NCBI GenBank assembly: GCA_937967505.1
Contig: CALCJM010000022.1
Span: forward strand, 1 to 64,000
Source of the DNA: an uncultured Pirellulaceae bacterium
Lineage (GTDB): Bacteria > Planctomycetota > Planctomycetia > Pirellulales > Pirellulaceae
Direction: 5' to 3'
Length of the DNA stretch: 64,000 nucleotides
A program made the translations under genes and the position numbers. Below, piece after piece: positions 39,735 through 49,115 of this stretch; positions within the stretch are counted from its first letter, which is position 1; each line of letters opens with the position of its first letter. The notes beneath the pieces were generated by a model that was given only the letters and a program-made list of their open reading frames with translations, was not told the origin of the DNA and searched no databases.

Positions 39735-40939
39735 TGCGATGCACTCGTTTCTGCCGCAGTGGCAAGGGCCATCAGTTCCACGAACCCGTCTCCCCGGTCA
39801 TCTCTGATTCGGACGATATCGCGATCCGGGATGCCCAGCTGCGCCATCGGAACAGCCGCCAAAACCCCGCCCGAGAGAACCTCGGCAACCGTCGCCTGTT
39901 GCATCGGCTGCCGGCAGCCGTTGCAAATCCCCTCGTTCTGCTTGACTTTGCAACGCGGCCGACCGACAGGCGTGCTTGTATCGCAGGTTCGGCAAAACAT
40001 CGATTCCAAATAGTCCCGGTCCAGCACCAGCCTCATTGATGAACTACTGTTGCCCGATTCCCGTTGACCAATCAAATCGAACAATTGCTGCGGTGTGTTG
40101 TTTGCCGTCAGTGGCAAGGTCTGGATATCACGATACGTTTCGTGAGACAGGCAATCATCGCGCAGCGCGAACCGGGTTTTGTAGAACTGATTGGCCACGC
40201 CGTTGAACACCAACGCGGAACCTTCCGCCGTCGGCAATTCATGCAGCAGTTTTAAAGCTTCTTGGACTTGCAGTCCGCCGACAATCGAGGCGATCGTCGG
40301 TGACGTGGGGGTCTTTCCTTGCTGAATGTCTTCCTGTTTCAACAGCGGGCAACTGTAGCGCAGTGCGATCAGGCGGTAATCATTTTCGGTCATCGTACAT
40401 TCGTAACATGGCCCTGCCGGCGGACGAAAGACTTTGGCCACGCCATTGATCTCCTGAATGCCACCATCGATCCACGGCGTATTGGATTTGAAGCATAACC
40501 GATTCAACCACAAACGCGCCTCGCGATTGTCCAGACACCCGATGACGACATCCATCTCCCGAATCAACCCCAGTCCAATGTCGGCGATAATATCGGCATC
40601 GTATGCGGTCAGGCGACAATCCGGGTTTAGTTCAGCTGCCATTTCGATCGCCACGGTCGCTTTGTTCCGGCCTGTGTGCTGCTGGCGAAAGAGAACCGAG
40701 CGCGTCAGGTTGGACGGTTGTACACGATCAAAATCAACGACATGAACCGTCCCAATCCCCAGCAGCGACAGGTTTTTCAGGACTTCGTTCCCCAACGCCC
40801 CGGCACCAACGACCATGATTTTTGCGGCGGCCAGGCGAGCCTGGTCCCACCACGCAATTAATCTCATACGCGCGTATCGGTCGTCGTCATCGATAACAAA
40901 CGGGTCAGGGGTGGGTTGGATCACTAATATGCCTTTCAA
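39731..40939 (-). CDS. E1-like ThiF/MoeB-family adenylyltransferase
   Basis: IMVVGAGALGNEVLKNLSLLGIGTVHVVDFDRVQPSNLTRSVLF; CYEC and CRTC/CNGC Zn-type motifs; 4-bp overlap with JAMM gene. Confidence 0.92.
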   Translation of the reverse strand: MKGILVIQPTPDPFVIDDDDRYARMRLIAWWDQARLAAAKIMVVGAGALGNEVLKNLSLLGIGTVHVVDFDRVQPSNLTRSVLFRQQHTGRNKATVAIEMAAELNPDCRLTAYDADIIADIGLGLIREMDVVIGCLDNREARLWLNRLCFKSNTPWIDGGIQEINGVAKVFRPPAGPCYECTMTENDYRLIALRYSCPLLKQEDIQQGKTPTSPTIASIVGGLQVQEALKLLHELPTAEGSALVFNGVANQFYKTRFALRDDCLSHETYRDIQTLPLTANNTPQQLFDLIGQRESGNSSSSMRLVLDRDYLESMFCRTCDTSTPVGRPRCKVKQNEGICNGCRQPMQQATVAEVLSGGVLAAVPMAQLGIPDRDIVRIRDDRGDGFVELMALATAAETSASQ

Positions 40940-41078
40940 TTTGTCAATACTGCGTCAGTGGGCACTGCACCAGCAAGCACGGCCTGCGGAGGTAGCGGTG
41001 CGTTAGCGCGGTACCAACCCTATGAAGTTCAAGTGTGACGCAGGTAACGCGCGGGCTAAAAAACTGACGACGGATTAA

Positions 41079-41732
41079 CTAATCAATAAAACTAATTCCT
41101 GAATCATTTGACGCGCTGCCTGCACCGGTGATCTCTATGTCGTCGCTGGTGGTGACCTCGCCGGTAAAGGTGACCTCTGTAGCAACCGGCGGCGCGTCCT
41201 GAATCACAATCTGCGGTTCCTCAAAAATGTGTTGGTCGCGAACCGGTCGCCGGTCGATCGGCAATTCAAAATCGGTTTGATGGACGGCCCACATTGCGGC
41301 ATCCCGGTTGTAAGGACTTTGGGGGTCAAAATTTTTATATCGGATCATGTCCCACAGCATGGTGCACAGCGCGCTGAGCGTAAGGCTGGGGACCCAGTGG
41401 GTACCGTAGCCCCCCAAGCACACCACCCCGTTGTTGGAAATATTGGGGTGAAAAATGGGGGACTGCCAGCCCAGTGTAGGAATCAGTCGTGGGTAAGAAG
41501 CGCCTAGGTCTACCGTGACCTCATGTTTCTCCGCCACGTAAACTTTGTCGGCTCTGTCGCGCGCCAGGCCACGACCATCAAAACGAAACCGGTAGCGCGT
41601 CGGTGTCGCACCGGAAGCCTCAAAAGAGAAAATCGAACTCTCGGCGGCCAGTTTTCGGATCGTCCGGTAATCCGCTTCGAGGCGGCGCTGTCGGGGTGAC
41701 TGTCGGGGCGATTGTCGGAACGATGTTTTCAT
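41079..41732 (-). CDS. E2-like (UBC-fold) conjugating enzyme with intact HPN and catalytic Cys
   Basis: YPRLIPTLGWQSPIFHPNISNNGVVCLGGYGTHWVPSLTLSALCTMLWDMI...DPQSPYNRDAA. Confidence 0.88.
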   Translation of the reverse strand: MKTSFRQSPRQSPRQRRLEADYRTIRKLAAESSIFSFEASGATPTRYRFRFDGRGLARDRADKVYVAEKHEVTVDLGASYPRLIPTLGWQSPIFHPNISNNGVVCLGGYGTHWVPSLTLSALCTMLWDMIRYKNFDPQSPYNRDAAMWAVHQTDFELPIDRRPVRDQHIFEEPQIVIQDAPPVATEVTFTGEVTTSDDIEITGAGSASNDSGISFID

Positions 41733-41799
41733 GGTTGGAACCGTGTGGCGAAGATTGAAGTTGAGCAGTCGCGCGGACCGTATGACGTTGACGCAGGCG

Positions 41800-42087
41800 T
41801 TACCCGGCCACGATTTCAGGATAAACGATCAGGTGATCGCCGTCGGCCACGCTGGCCTGGACAAGCGTTTGTCGTTCGTTCAGCCGGCGACCGCCCTCCT
41901 TGTGGTCAAGGCTGTAGCTCATGGGTTGCCCGTCGGGACCAACGACCGGCAAATTCATTTTGGTAATGATGTTGGGAATAATGCGTTGGACGGTGATCGA
42001 GTCCGAAACAACCGCTTCGACGCTCTTGGCACCGGTTTGGTCGAGAAACGTGACGCGCGTTCCCTGCTCATTGGCAGTTTCAGCCAT
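41800..42087 (-). CDS. Ubiquitin-like beta-grasp protein (YukD/EsaB-like) with C-terminal Gly
   Basis: VQRIIPNIITKMNLPVVGPDGQPMSYSLDHKEGGRRLNERQTLVQASVADGDHLIVYPEIVAG; first gene of the E1/E2 operon. Confidence 0.8.
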   Translation of the reverse strand: MAETANEQGTRVTFLDQTGAKSVEAVVSDSITVQRIIPNIITKMNLPVVGPDGQPMSYSLDHKEGGRRLNERQTLVQASVADGDHLIVYPEIVAG

Positions 42088-42246
42088 TAGATGGTCCCTT
42101 TTTGTTTGGAGGTGTGCCGGAGTTTGCTTTACCGCAGCCGTATTCGTCGATCGCGATCAACCCCTGGAGAAAAATGCAAAATTTGACGCAGATTTTGCCA
42201 AAAGCAATCTGGACATCGTCAATGGATCACGCCTAAAGCGCAGGAA

Positions 42247-42840
42247 CTACTTTTTCTGTACCCGGCCTGACGAGCGCAGAATTCCAAATACTGCCACATC
42301 TTCGAATTTTCCCCATTTTTTTGTGTGCTGCTTTAGCACACCTTCGTGAGTCATTCCCAGTTTTTCCATCACGCGTCCCGACGCCGGGTTACGGGTCTTG
42401 TGATAGGCAAGTATCCGGTTCAGCCCCAGTTGTTCAAATCCGAATTCAATCGTCGCCCGGGCCGCTTCGGTGCAATAGCCGTTGCCCCAAAAGGACTTCC
42501 CCACCCAATAACCAAGTTCGGCGCGCTCATTGGGAGAATCAATCTCGAGACCAACCACACCAATCAACCGCGCGTTGGCGGGGGGCGACGGGAGGCAAAT
42601 GGCAAATACGGCCGCCCTGCCCTGCTGCCATGCTTGAAGCTGAGGGGCAATCCACTCCGTCGCCAACAATTCAGAATAGGGAAAGGGAATTGTCTCGGTA
42701 TTGGCAGCAATCTCTTTGTCCATCAGCAATGCATTGATTGCGGCGGCATCATTGAGTGCCAGCGGACGCAATAACAGACGCGCCGTCTGAATCGTCGGTT
42801 GTGCGATGGCGGAGTCGGTCGGTTCCGGGGAAACGTTCAT
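42247..42840 (-). CDS. GNAT N-acetyltransferase (RimJ/RimL-like)
   Basis: TARLLLRPLALNDAAAINALL; ELGYWVGKSFWGNGYCTEAARATIEFGFEQLGLNRILAYHKTRNPASGRVMEKLGM. Confidence 0.9.
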   Translation of the reverse strand: MNVSPEPTDSAIAQPTIQTARLLLRPLALNDAAAINALLMDKEIAANTETIPFPYSELLATEWIAPQLQAWQQGRAAVFAICLPSPPANARLIGVVGLEIDSPNERAELGYWVGKSFWGNGYCTEAARATIEFGFEQLGLNRILAYHKTRNPASGRVMEKLGMTHEGVLKQHTKKWGKFEDVAVFGILRSSGRVQKK

Positions 42841-43116
42841 GGCGGGTTTGACAATGGTTTGCGGTGAAATTGATGGCTCAGCCTCGGGGCAGCCCCGGGC
42901 TCAAACACTGCCTAGGCAGGATTCAGGTCCATTTGAGGTTCGGTTATGACGATTAGGCAAGCCGAAATTTCTCAGAAACGTGGACCAATCGGCCGGGAAT
43001 CAGGTTCACCTGTTTTCGTAACCTACATTTCGTGGTCGGGCCGAGACACGGGGCAGCTGATCAGCAGCTGCCGATTCTGGCCCTGAATAAAGATACAAAG
43101 CCACGAGACCACCGCC

Positions 43117-43923
43117 ATGAGCAACTATTTAAACCGCTTCTTTCAGGATGCTTTCCAATCAGACCAGAAAGCCCCACCTGAGACAGTCAACAGCTTTGAG
43201 CAAGCCACTGACGATCAAATGGCTGCTCATCTGGACGTCGACCAGTACGAAACCTTCCAGTTGACTAATGCCGTGCGTCCTGCGATGGATTTGAAGGTGA
43301 AACCCGTTCAGGGCTACCGCCACGATGTTTATGTTGATGACGAATCTGGAGGCAAAGTCCCGGTGATCATGGCAGCAGTTTCCAAACAAAAACTGTTTTC
43401 GACCTTCATCAAAATGATCCAGCGTCTGGGCCCGGTCGTGGATGTCGTTCTCGAATCCAGCCATGCCAATAGCGACCATGGCCACGTCGATCTCTATCGC
43501 GAACACATTGATATGCCTGTTCTGGTCAGCACGCTGTATGAGTACGAAGATCTGCTGATGAACGACGGCTGCACCGGGATCGCGGTTTTGAACCCCAATA
43601 CTCCGCAGGAAATCCAGTTCGAAGAGCACAAATTGCTGATCGTTTACGGCAGCCCTCTGGAGCCATTCGAATTCATGCTGGAGAACAGTGGCGTGAGCGA
43701 GAAATCAGATATGAAATTCATTACCGAAGCCGAACACGTCCATTCCTCATCAGAACGATTCGCGCGTCGATTTGAAGAACTGCGAACCGATCTGGGCCTG
43801 GACGGCAACCAGCGCCGCGAGTCATACAATGACAGTTTCGAAAACGAAGCCCAGAGTGACGACAGCTGGGGCGACGAAAGCTGGAATCCGGACGAGGATA
43901 ACAGTCAGGGCGGCCTGCTGTAA
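43117..43923 (+). CDS. Conserved hypothetical protein with acidic C-terminus
   Basis: 268-aa ORF followed by strong terminator hairpin. Confidence 0.7.
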   Translation: MSNYLNRFFQDAFQSDQKAPPETVNSFEQATDDQMAAHLDVDQYETFQLTNAVRPAMDLKVKPVQGYRHDVYVDDESGGKVPVIMAAVSKQKLFSTFIKMIQRLGPVVDVVLESSHANSDHGHVDLYREHIDMPVLVSTLYEYEDLLMNDGCTGIAVLNPNTPQEIQFEEHKLLIVYGSPLEPFEFMLENSGVSEKSDMKFITEAEHVHSSSERFARRFEELRTDLGLDGNQRRESYNDSFENEAQSDDSWGDESWNPDEDNSQGGLL

Positions 43924-43949
43924 GCACCGCCCTGCAACCCAAAATCCCC

Positions 43950-43984
43950 AAACACGATGGCAAAGCAAATTCGCCATCGTGTTT
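43950..43984 (+). terminator. Intrinsic terminator
   Basis: 12-bp stem aaacacgatggc/gccatcgtgttt then tcgttt. Confidence 0.65.
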
Positions 43985-44003
43985 TCGTTTCCGCACCGCG
44001 GCA

Positions 44004-45254
44004 CTAGGCGCTCCGGAGAGTCGATTCCAGCTTCTGGATCAAATGTCGATTTTCGACAACCGGGTCGTACTCGCCCGCATCCATCAACATCTCACATTGA
44101 GGGTTTTGCCTCAAACAATATGCCGTGCGTTTGTGCATCGGGTGGTACAGATCATCCAGCCTGTAAGCCAGTTGCAATGCCATTTTATTGTTGCCCATCT
44201 GCATAAACAACTCGATCATACGGTTGTAATTGCCAGGGTCATAGGGATCAGTAGCAATTCCCTTTTCTGCGATCGCCATAGCCTCGCTGGGCGGTCGATC
44301 GCTTTCCAACAGGTTGATAACATAGTTATTGATCGCAAATGTGTTATTCGGCAACAAAACATAGCCCAGCTCAGAGTGCATTAGCATATGTGACATGCTG
44401 TCAGGATGCGCCGCATGGGGTGCGCACATGTGACACTTGCCATGCCCGGGGGCGAGTTCAATCCCCCGTCGAATGAATTGAAATGCCTCTGGTTCGTGTC
44501 CGGTTGACTCCCAGAAAAGGATGAACAATAAAAAACAAATGTGCGCATCGTAAGGGTCTTGTTTCATCAAATCCAGCATTAGCTGACGACAATCGTTGGT
44601 CATCCCGTCTGCCGCGACCGCGAGATTTGGCGACTCCTTTGCCAGTTCGATAGCCAGTTTACAACGGTCGGGATCTTCCCTTTCCAGACCAAGCCTCATG
44701 AACCCGAGACGGGTAACGTAATTAAAAAAATCCGTCGGCACACCGGCTATCCACATCCGTCTGGTGTCGTCGGTGACCCTGCCACGCACTGATTTTGCGA
44801 TCAGTTCGCAGCAAGCATGGAGCGCGGATGGTCCGTCTGGCTCTTCGATCGTCCTTTTAATCGCCTTACCACCGACTGCTATAACAGTAAGCGTGATGGA
44901 AATTTGGTGAGAACGGCAACGGACGCTGCCTCCTACAAAAATCCCACTCTTCATATAATCGGAATGCTGCTGCAGAACAGACAGAGGTGATGTAGGCGTA
45001 TCCCCGGGACCAAGAATACTGATGTTGCGAACCAGCATCAAATTTCTGATAATGAGTCGTGAAAAACCGGCACCAAAATAGTTCTCCTCTTCGCAATCAT
45101 TGGCCGAAGAAAGCGGCAAAATGGTCAACCGCGGGAACTTCCTGATAGCTTTGTAACTATCAACGGACATAAAACGACAGAACTCTGGCGTTTCAATGTT
45201 GTCGTAGAGTTTAGGAATTCCTGTTTTCTTCCGTCCTTTTAACCAGCCAAACAT
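44004..45254 (-). CDS. Hypothetical protein with TPR-like C-terminal region
   Basis: MFGWLKGRKKTGIPKLYDN...GIATDPYDPGNYNRMIELFMQMGNNKMALQLAYRLDDLY. Confidence 0.6.
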   Translation of the reverse strand: MFGWLKGRKKTGIPKLYDNIETPEFCRFMSVDSYKAIRKFPRLTILPLSSANDCEEENYFGAGFSRLIIRNLMLVRNISILGPGDTPTSPLSVLQQHSDYMKSGIFVGGSVRCRSHQISITLTVIAVGGKAIKRTIEEPDGPSALHACCELIAKSVRGRVTDDTRRMWIAGVPTDFFNYVTRLGFMRLGLEREDPDRCKLAIELAKESPNLAVAADGMTNDCRQLMLDLMKQDPYDAHICFLLFILFWESTGHEPEAFQFIRRGIELAPGHGKCHMCAPHAAHPDSMSHMLMHSELGYVLLPNNTFAINNYVINLLESDRPPSEAMAIAEKGIATDPYDPGNYNRMIELFMQMGNNKMALQLAYRLDDLYHPMHKRTAYCLRQNPQCEMLMDAGEYDPVVENRHLIQKLESTLRSA

Positions 45255-45359
45255 AGGTCTCTTTCCTAAACGCTTACTTCTTGCAGACATCCAAAGAAGC
45301 CCGCATTGGCAAACAAAGCTTGAATTCACTACCCAAACACTTCTGTTTCGCAAGGAGAA

Positions 45360-46403
45360 CTACTTCACGCGTACCAACTTCATCAATCGACCTGAAACGT
45401 TCCAGTCCTGGACGTACAGGTTCCCGTCCTTGTCCCAGAAAGATCCATGGGTACCGCTGAAGACACCTTCGATCCAGTCCTTTTGCCGAACATTAAAATT
45501 GCGACGATTGTCCGGATCAGCATTGTGGCCCAGCACCGACATGATCGTATTGCTTTTGTCCAGAATCACCAGCCGACCGTGTAGGTCGGGCACGGAAACG
45601 TAGTCGCCCTGAATCGCTGCTGATGTGGGCATTCCCAGTCCTGTCACGACTTCTCCCATAAATTGTCCATCTAGGCTGTAATGCAGCAATCGTCCCTTGG
45701 GAGTGTGGTTACGGTCGCAGATCAACAACCGGTTGGGCTGGTAACGCGTATCCAGCGTCATCCCGTGACAGACATTGAACTGTTTCATCCCGTTGCCCTT
45801 TTGACCAAAATGGCTGACGTAGTTACCGCTGGAGTCAAATTTAAAAATATGGTTGCTGCCGTATCCGTCGGCGACATAGATGTCTCCCGCACGGTTGATC
45901 GTGATCGCGGTCGGTTTGTAGTTTTTGACATCGAGTCCTGATTCAGCGGGGAAAGGCATCTTCAGAATGATCTGGCCGTCTTTGGCGTTAAATTTAATCG
46001 CCTCGGCATTCTCGTTTCTGGCACCGTAGATAAATTCGTCGTCCCCTTCGGCGCGGATTTCCATATCGTGGATATTGGAGTACTCCGGCCCCAGATAAGA
46101 CTGCACGACCGTGCCATCAGGGGAAAAAACGAACACACCTTGCCGGGCGCTGGTGTAGATGTGGCCCTGTTTATCAATCACGACAGAACCGTGCGTCGAT
46201 CCCAACGGCGAATTGCCGTCGGGACGCAAGCCCCAGCCAGGCACCGTTTCAAAGGTCATCATGCCACACCCCATCCGCACCGGTTGGACGGGTTGAGCAG
46301 ACTCAGGTCTGTCTTGTGCCAGTCCCGGGGTTCCAGGGTGCAGCGCCAGGATCAGGGCCAAAATCAAAACAAAACTGGAGACAGCAAGTTTGGGTTGAAG
46401 CAT
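45360..46403 (-). CDS. Secreted NHL-repeat six-bladed beta-propeller protein (peptidyl-amidoglycolate-lyase-like)
   Basis: Signal peptide; INRAGDIYVADGYGSNHIFKFDSSGNYVSHFGQKGNGMKQFNVCHGM. Confidence 0.75.
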   Translation of the reverse strand: MLQPKLAVSSFVLILALILALHPGTPGLAQDRPESAQPVQPVRMGCGMMTFETVPGWGLRPDGNSPLGSTHGSVVIDKQGHIYTSARQGVFVFSPDGTVVQSYLGPEYSNIHDMEIRAEGDDEFIYGARNENAEAIKFNAKDGQIILKMPFPAESGLDVKNYKPTAITINRAGDIYVADGYGSNHIFKFDSSGNYVSHFGQKGNGMKQFNVCHGMTLDTRYQPNRLLICDRNHTPKGRLLHYSLDGQFMGEVVTGLGMPTSAAIQGDYVSVPDLHGRLVILDKSNTIMSVLGHNADPDNRRNFNVRQKDWIEGVFSGTHGSFWDKDGNLYVQDWNVSGRLMKLVRVK

Positions 46404-46495
46404 TTTCAGGATTCCGTGATGTGACGACTGTGGTTTTTCGCAATGATTCTACGCCTGCATCCATCGTAGCACGAAGCGGAGGCAATGCCCACCGA

Positions 46496-46596
46496 GGCGA
46501 TTGGCAGTTGAAAGCTTACCGTTGGCGATGCTGCCAGCTTCGCTCCGACGCTCTCAGCATCGTCAACGGATGGTAAATTCCTAACTGCCAGTCGCC
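46496..46596. repeat. About 100-nt imperfect inverted repeat (long stem-loop)
   Basis: ggcgattggcagtt...ccgttggcgatgctg pairs with cagcatcgtcaacgg...aactgccagtcgcc. Confidence 0.6.
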
Positions 46597-46632
46597 CAAC
46601 TGTTCTATCCAGTACTCAGTACCCGGCACTTG

Positions 46633-47334
46633 CTACCCCTGCACCGTCGACATACCACCATCCACGCCCAGCGTCTGCCCTGTCACCCAGCGACTTTCAT
46701 CGCCCAGCAAAAAACAGGCCGCCGCAGCCAAATCATCAACCGTCCCGGTGCGTTTGAGTGGATACTGTGCTCCCAGCGCCGCTACCTTTTCAGGGTCGGT
46801 AAAGAACTTCCCCATCAATGAAGTCTCCGTAAGCGCCGGAGCAATGCAGTTGACACGTACTTTGGGCGATAGTTCGGCAGCCAGTGTTTTCGTCAATGCC
46901 TCGATGGCCCCCTTACTGGCCGCAATCGAAGCGTGTGCGTTCATCCCCCGTGCTACCGCAACGGTACTAAAAAGCAACGCAGAAGCACTCTCCGCTTTCT
47001 TCAGCCCTCCCAGGCAGGCTTTGATTGTTTTCACCGCACCGACCACATTCACCTCGAAATCCTCACGCAATGTTTCGATGCTTAACCCTCGAATGGATTT
47101 GGCATTAAAACTGCCGGGACAATACGCAAACCCGTCGATCACCGCCGGGAAGATCCCGGCATCAATCTCGTCACTCAGCACATCCAGTACGGTATGTTCG
47201 ACATTGTCGATCGCCTGGACCTCTCCAGCGGTGCGACTGTAAACGGAGACCTGATTCTCGGCAGCGGCCAGTCGCTGGACAATGCCCCGGCCAATGCCGC
47301 GACTGCCGCCGATAATCACGTAGTGCTTGCTCAT
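46633..47334 (-). CDS. SDR family oxidoreductase
   Basis: YVIIGGSRGIGRGIVQRLA; GQTLGVDGGMSTVQG. Confidence 0.85.
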   Translation of the reverse strand: MSKHYVIIGGSRGIGRGIVQRLAAAENQVSVYSRTAGEVQAIDNVEHTVLDVLSDEIDAGIFPAVIDGFAYCPGSFNAKSIRGLSIETLREDFEVNVVGAVKTIKACLGGLKKAESASALLFSTVAVARGMNAHASIAASKGAIEALTKTLAAELSPKVRVNCIAPALTETSLMGKFFTDPEKVAALGAQYPLKRTGTVDDLAAAACFLLGDESRWVTGQTLGVDGGMSTVQG

Positions 47335-47484
47335 GTTTTTTTCAAGGTGGGTGGTAGGGATTCAATTTGTAATATCAGACTCTCACAGGACCGCTGCCGG
47401 TACCGGAAGATAACTCTCGCCCGGGTTGGTTGATCAGCCGTTTTGCCGGTTTTGTCCAATCGCCCAAAGGGTTATCATACAGGA

Positions 47485-48963
47485 ATGAGCAAAGATCAGG
47501 AAAAAGCACTTCCCATCCCCATTCGGGTACTGTTGGTAGACAACGAAAAAGACCACGCCAGCGCAATGACTGAAAGTCTCGAACGGATCGGGCTGGAGTG
47601 TGCTTTTGCCACCTCCGGGCCTGAGGGCGTCCGGATGCTCAACAAGGAAACCTTTGACATCGTCGTCACCGATCTGATGATGAACGATATCGACGGTATG
47701 GGCATCCTCAAACATACCAAAGACACGCAGCCACATTGTGAAGTGATTCTGGTCACCGGTCACGCCACCGTCCCGCGCGCTGTCGAAGCCATGCGGGAGG
47801 GGGCCGGTAACTTTCTGGAAAAACCGATCACGCCCAAGCGTCTACAGGCCGTCGTATCCAAGGCCTGTGAATCGGTACGTTTAAGAAAACAAAATGCTCA
47901 ACTGCAAAGCCGCCTAGACGAGCGGTTTGGTTTTGAAAATTTAATCTACGCCAGCGACAGCATGAAGTCTGTGGTGGAACGGCTCAAACGGATCGCTCCG
48001 ACCGACGCGGGCGTACTGATCACCGGTGAAACGGGATCTGGCAAAGACGTGGTGGCGCAGGCAATTCATCAAAACAGCCCCCGCAAGAAGAAGCCGTTTG
48101 TGGCCATCAACACCGCCGCGGTGGCGGAACATCTGGTGGAAAGTGAACTGTTTGGTCACGTCAAAGGCGCGTTCACCGACGCGATCAGCGATCGGCAGGG
48201 AAAATTCGAATATGCCGATGGGGGGACGTTGTTTCTGGACGAGGTTGGCGACATGCCGATGCCAACGCAGATTAAATTGCTGCGTGTCCTGGAGGAGCGC
48301 GAGATCACACGCGTGGGCGACAATAAATCGATCCCCGTCAACGTGCGCGTGCTGGCCGCGACGAACAAGGACCTAGAAAAGGAAATCGAAGAGGGCCGTT
48401 TTCGCAGCGACCTGTATTTTCGACTGAAGATTGTCACTGTGCATCTGGACCCACTGTCCAATCGCCGCGAAGACGTGTTACCCCTGGCCGATTTCTTTCG
48501 CAAACAAGCCAGCAAGAAGAACGGTCGATCGATCAAAGGGTTTTCGACCGAACTGCGACGGTGGATGCTGGACTACCACTGGAAGGGCAACGTGCGCCAG
48601 TTGAAAAATGTGATCGAAAGTCTGGTCGTGATGGACATTGATGACATGCTGGATATGGATGACCTGTCACCAGATTTATACGACGGGCCAGTGAAGCGTC
48701 GGACCAACAACTCCGGCAGCGACAACAGCCCCGGCGACGCCTCGGCAACCGGAGCCAGCGACGGAGCAAGTAATACTCTCCAGGCCGGTTCCGCCGATCC
48801 CGTCTCCTCGACACTGGTCGGCAAATCGCTCAAGGAGATTGAAAAGTGGGCGATCGAACACACGCTCACACTCGCCAATCACAACCGCGAAGAAACCGCC
48901 CGAATACTTGGCATCAGCGAACGAAATTTATATCGCAAGTTGCGCGAGTACGAACTCCGGTAG
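47485..48963 (+). CDS. NtrC-family response regulator (sigma-54 activator-like) with GAFTDA loop
   Basis: Receiver IRVLLVDNEKDHA...VVTDLMMNDIDGMG; Walker A GETGSGKD; ESELFGHVKGAFTDA; Fis-type HTH NREETARILGISERNLYRKL. Confidence 0.93.
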   Translation: MSKDQEKALPIPIRVLLVDNEKDHASAMTESLERIGLECAFATSGPEGVRMLNKETFDIVVTDLMMNDIDGMGILKHTKDTQPHCEVILVTGHATVPRAVEAMREGAGNFLEKPITPKRLQAVVSKACESVRLRKQNAQLQSRLDERFGFENLIYASDSMKSVVERLKRIAPTDAGVLITGETGSGKDVVAQAIHQNSPRKKKPFVAINTAAVAEHLVESELFGHVKGAFTDAISDRQGKFEYADGGTLFLDEVGDMPMPTQIKLLRVLEEREITRVGDNKSIPVNVRVLAATNKDLEKEIEEGRFRSDLYFRLKIVTVHLDPLSNRREDVLPLADFFRKQASKKNGRSIKGFSTELRRWMLDYHWKGNVRQLKNVIESLVVMDIDDMLDMDDLSPDLYDGPVKRRTNNSGSDNSPGDASATGASDGASNTLQAGSADPVSSTLVGKSLKEIEKWAIEHTLTLANHNREETARILGISERNLYRKLREYELR

Positions 48964-49115
48964 TTTCGATGGCAGCGCACCGGCCTCATTAGTAGTCCAT
49001 CTAATCCCCGGCCCCGAGAAGTACGTAACCCGCATCCAATTTGAAGATTGGTGCGTGCTCACTTCAACCCATCTGCCCTGGAATGTCGTAGATACCGGGC
49101 GATTGGAAATCGCCT

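Noticed and set aside
37402-42087. Assigning the Ubl operon to the known antiphage Bil/CBASS-type defence systems
   Set aside because: No cyclic-nucleotide synthase, effector, nuclease or mobile-element context is visible; the extra RING and TM-JAMM components and flanking housekeeping genes argue against a simple equivalence.
42880-43080. GC-rich hairpins (gcagctgatcagcagctgc and neighbours) as an ncRNA gene
   Set aside because: Short stems without a defined promoter/terminator pair; could be ordinary intergenic structure.
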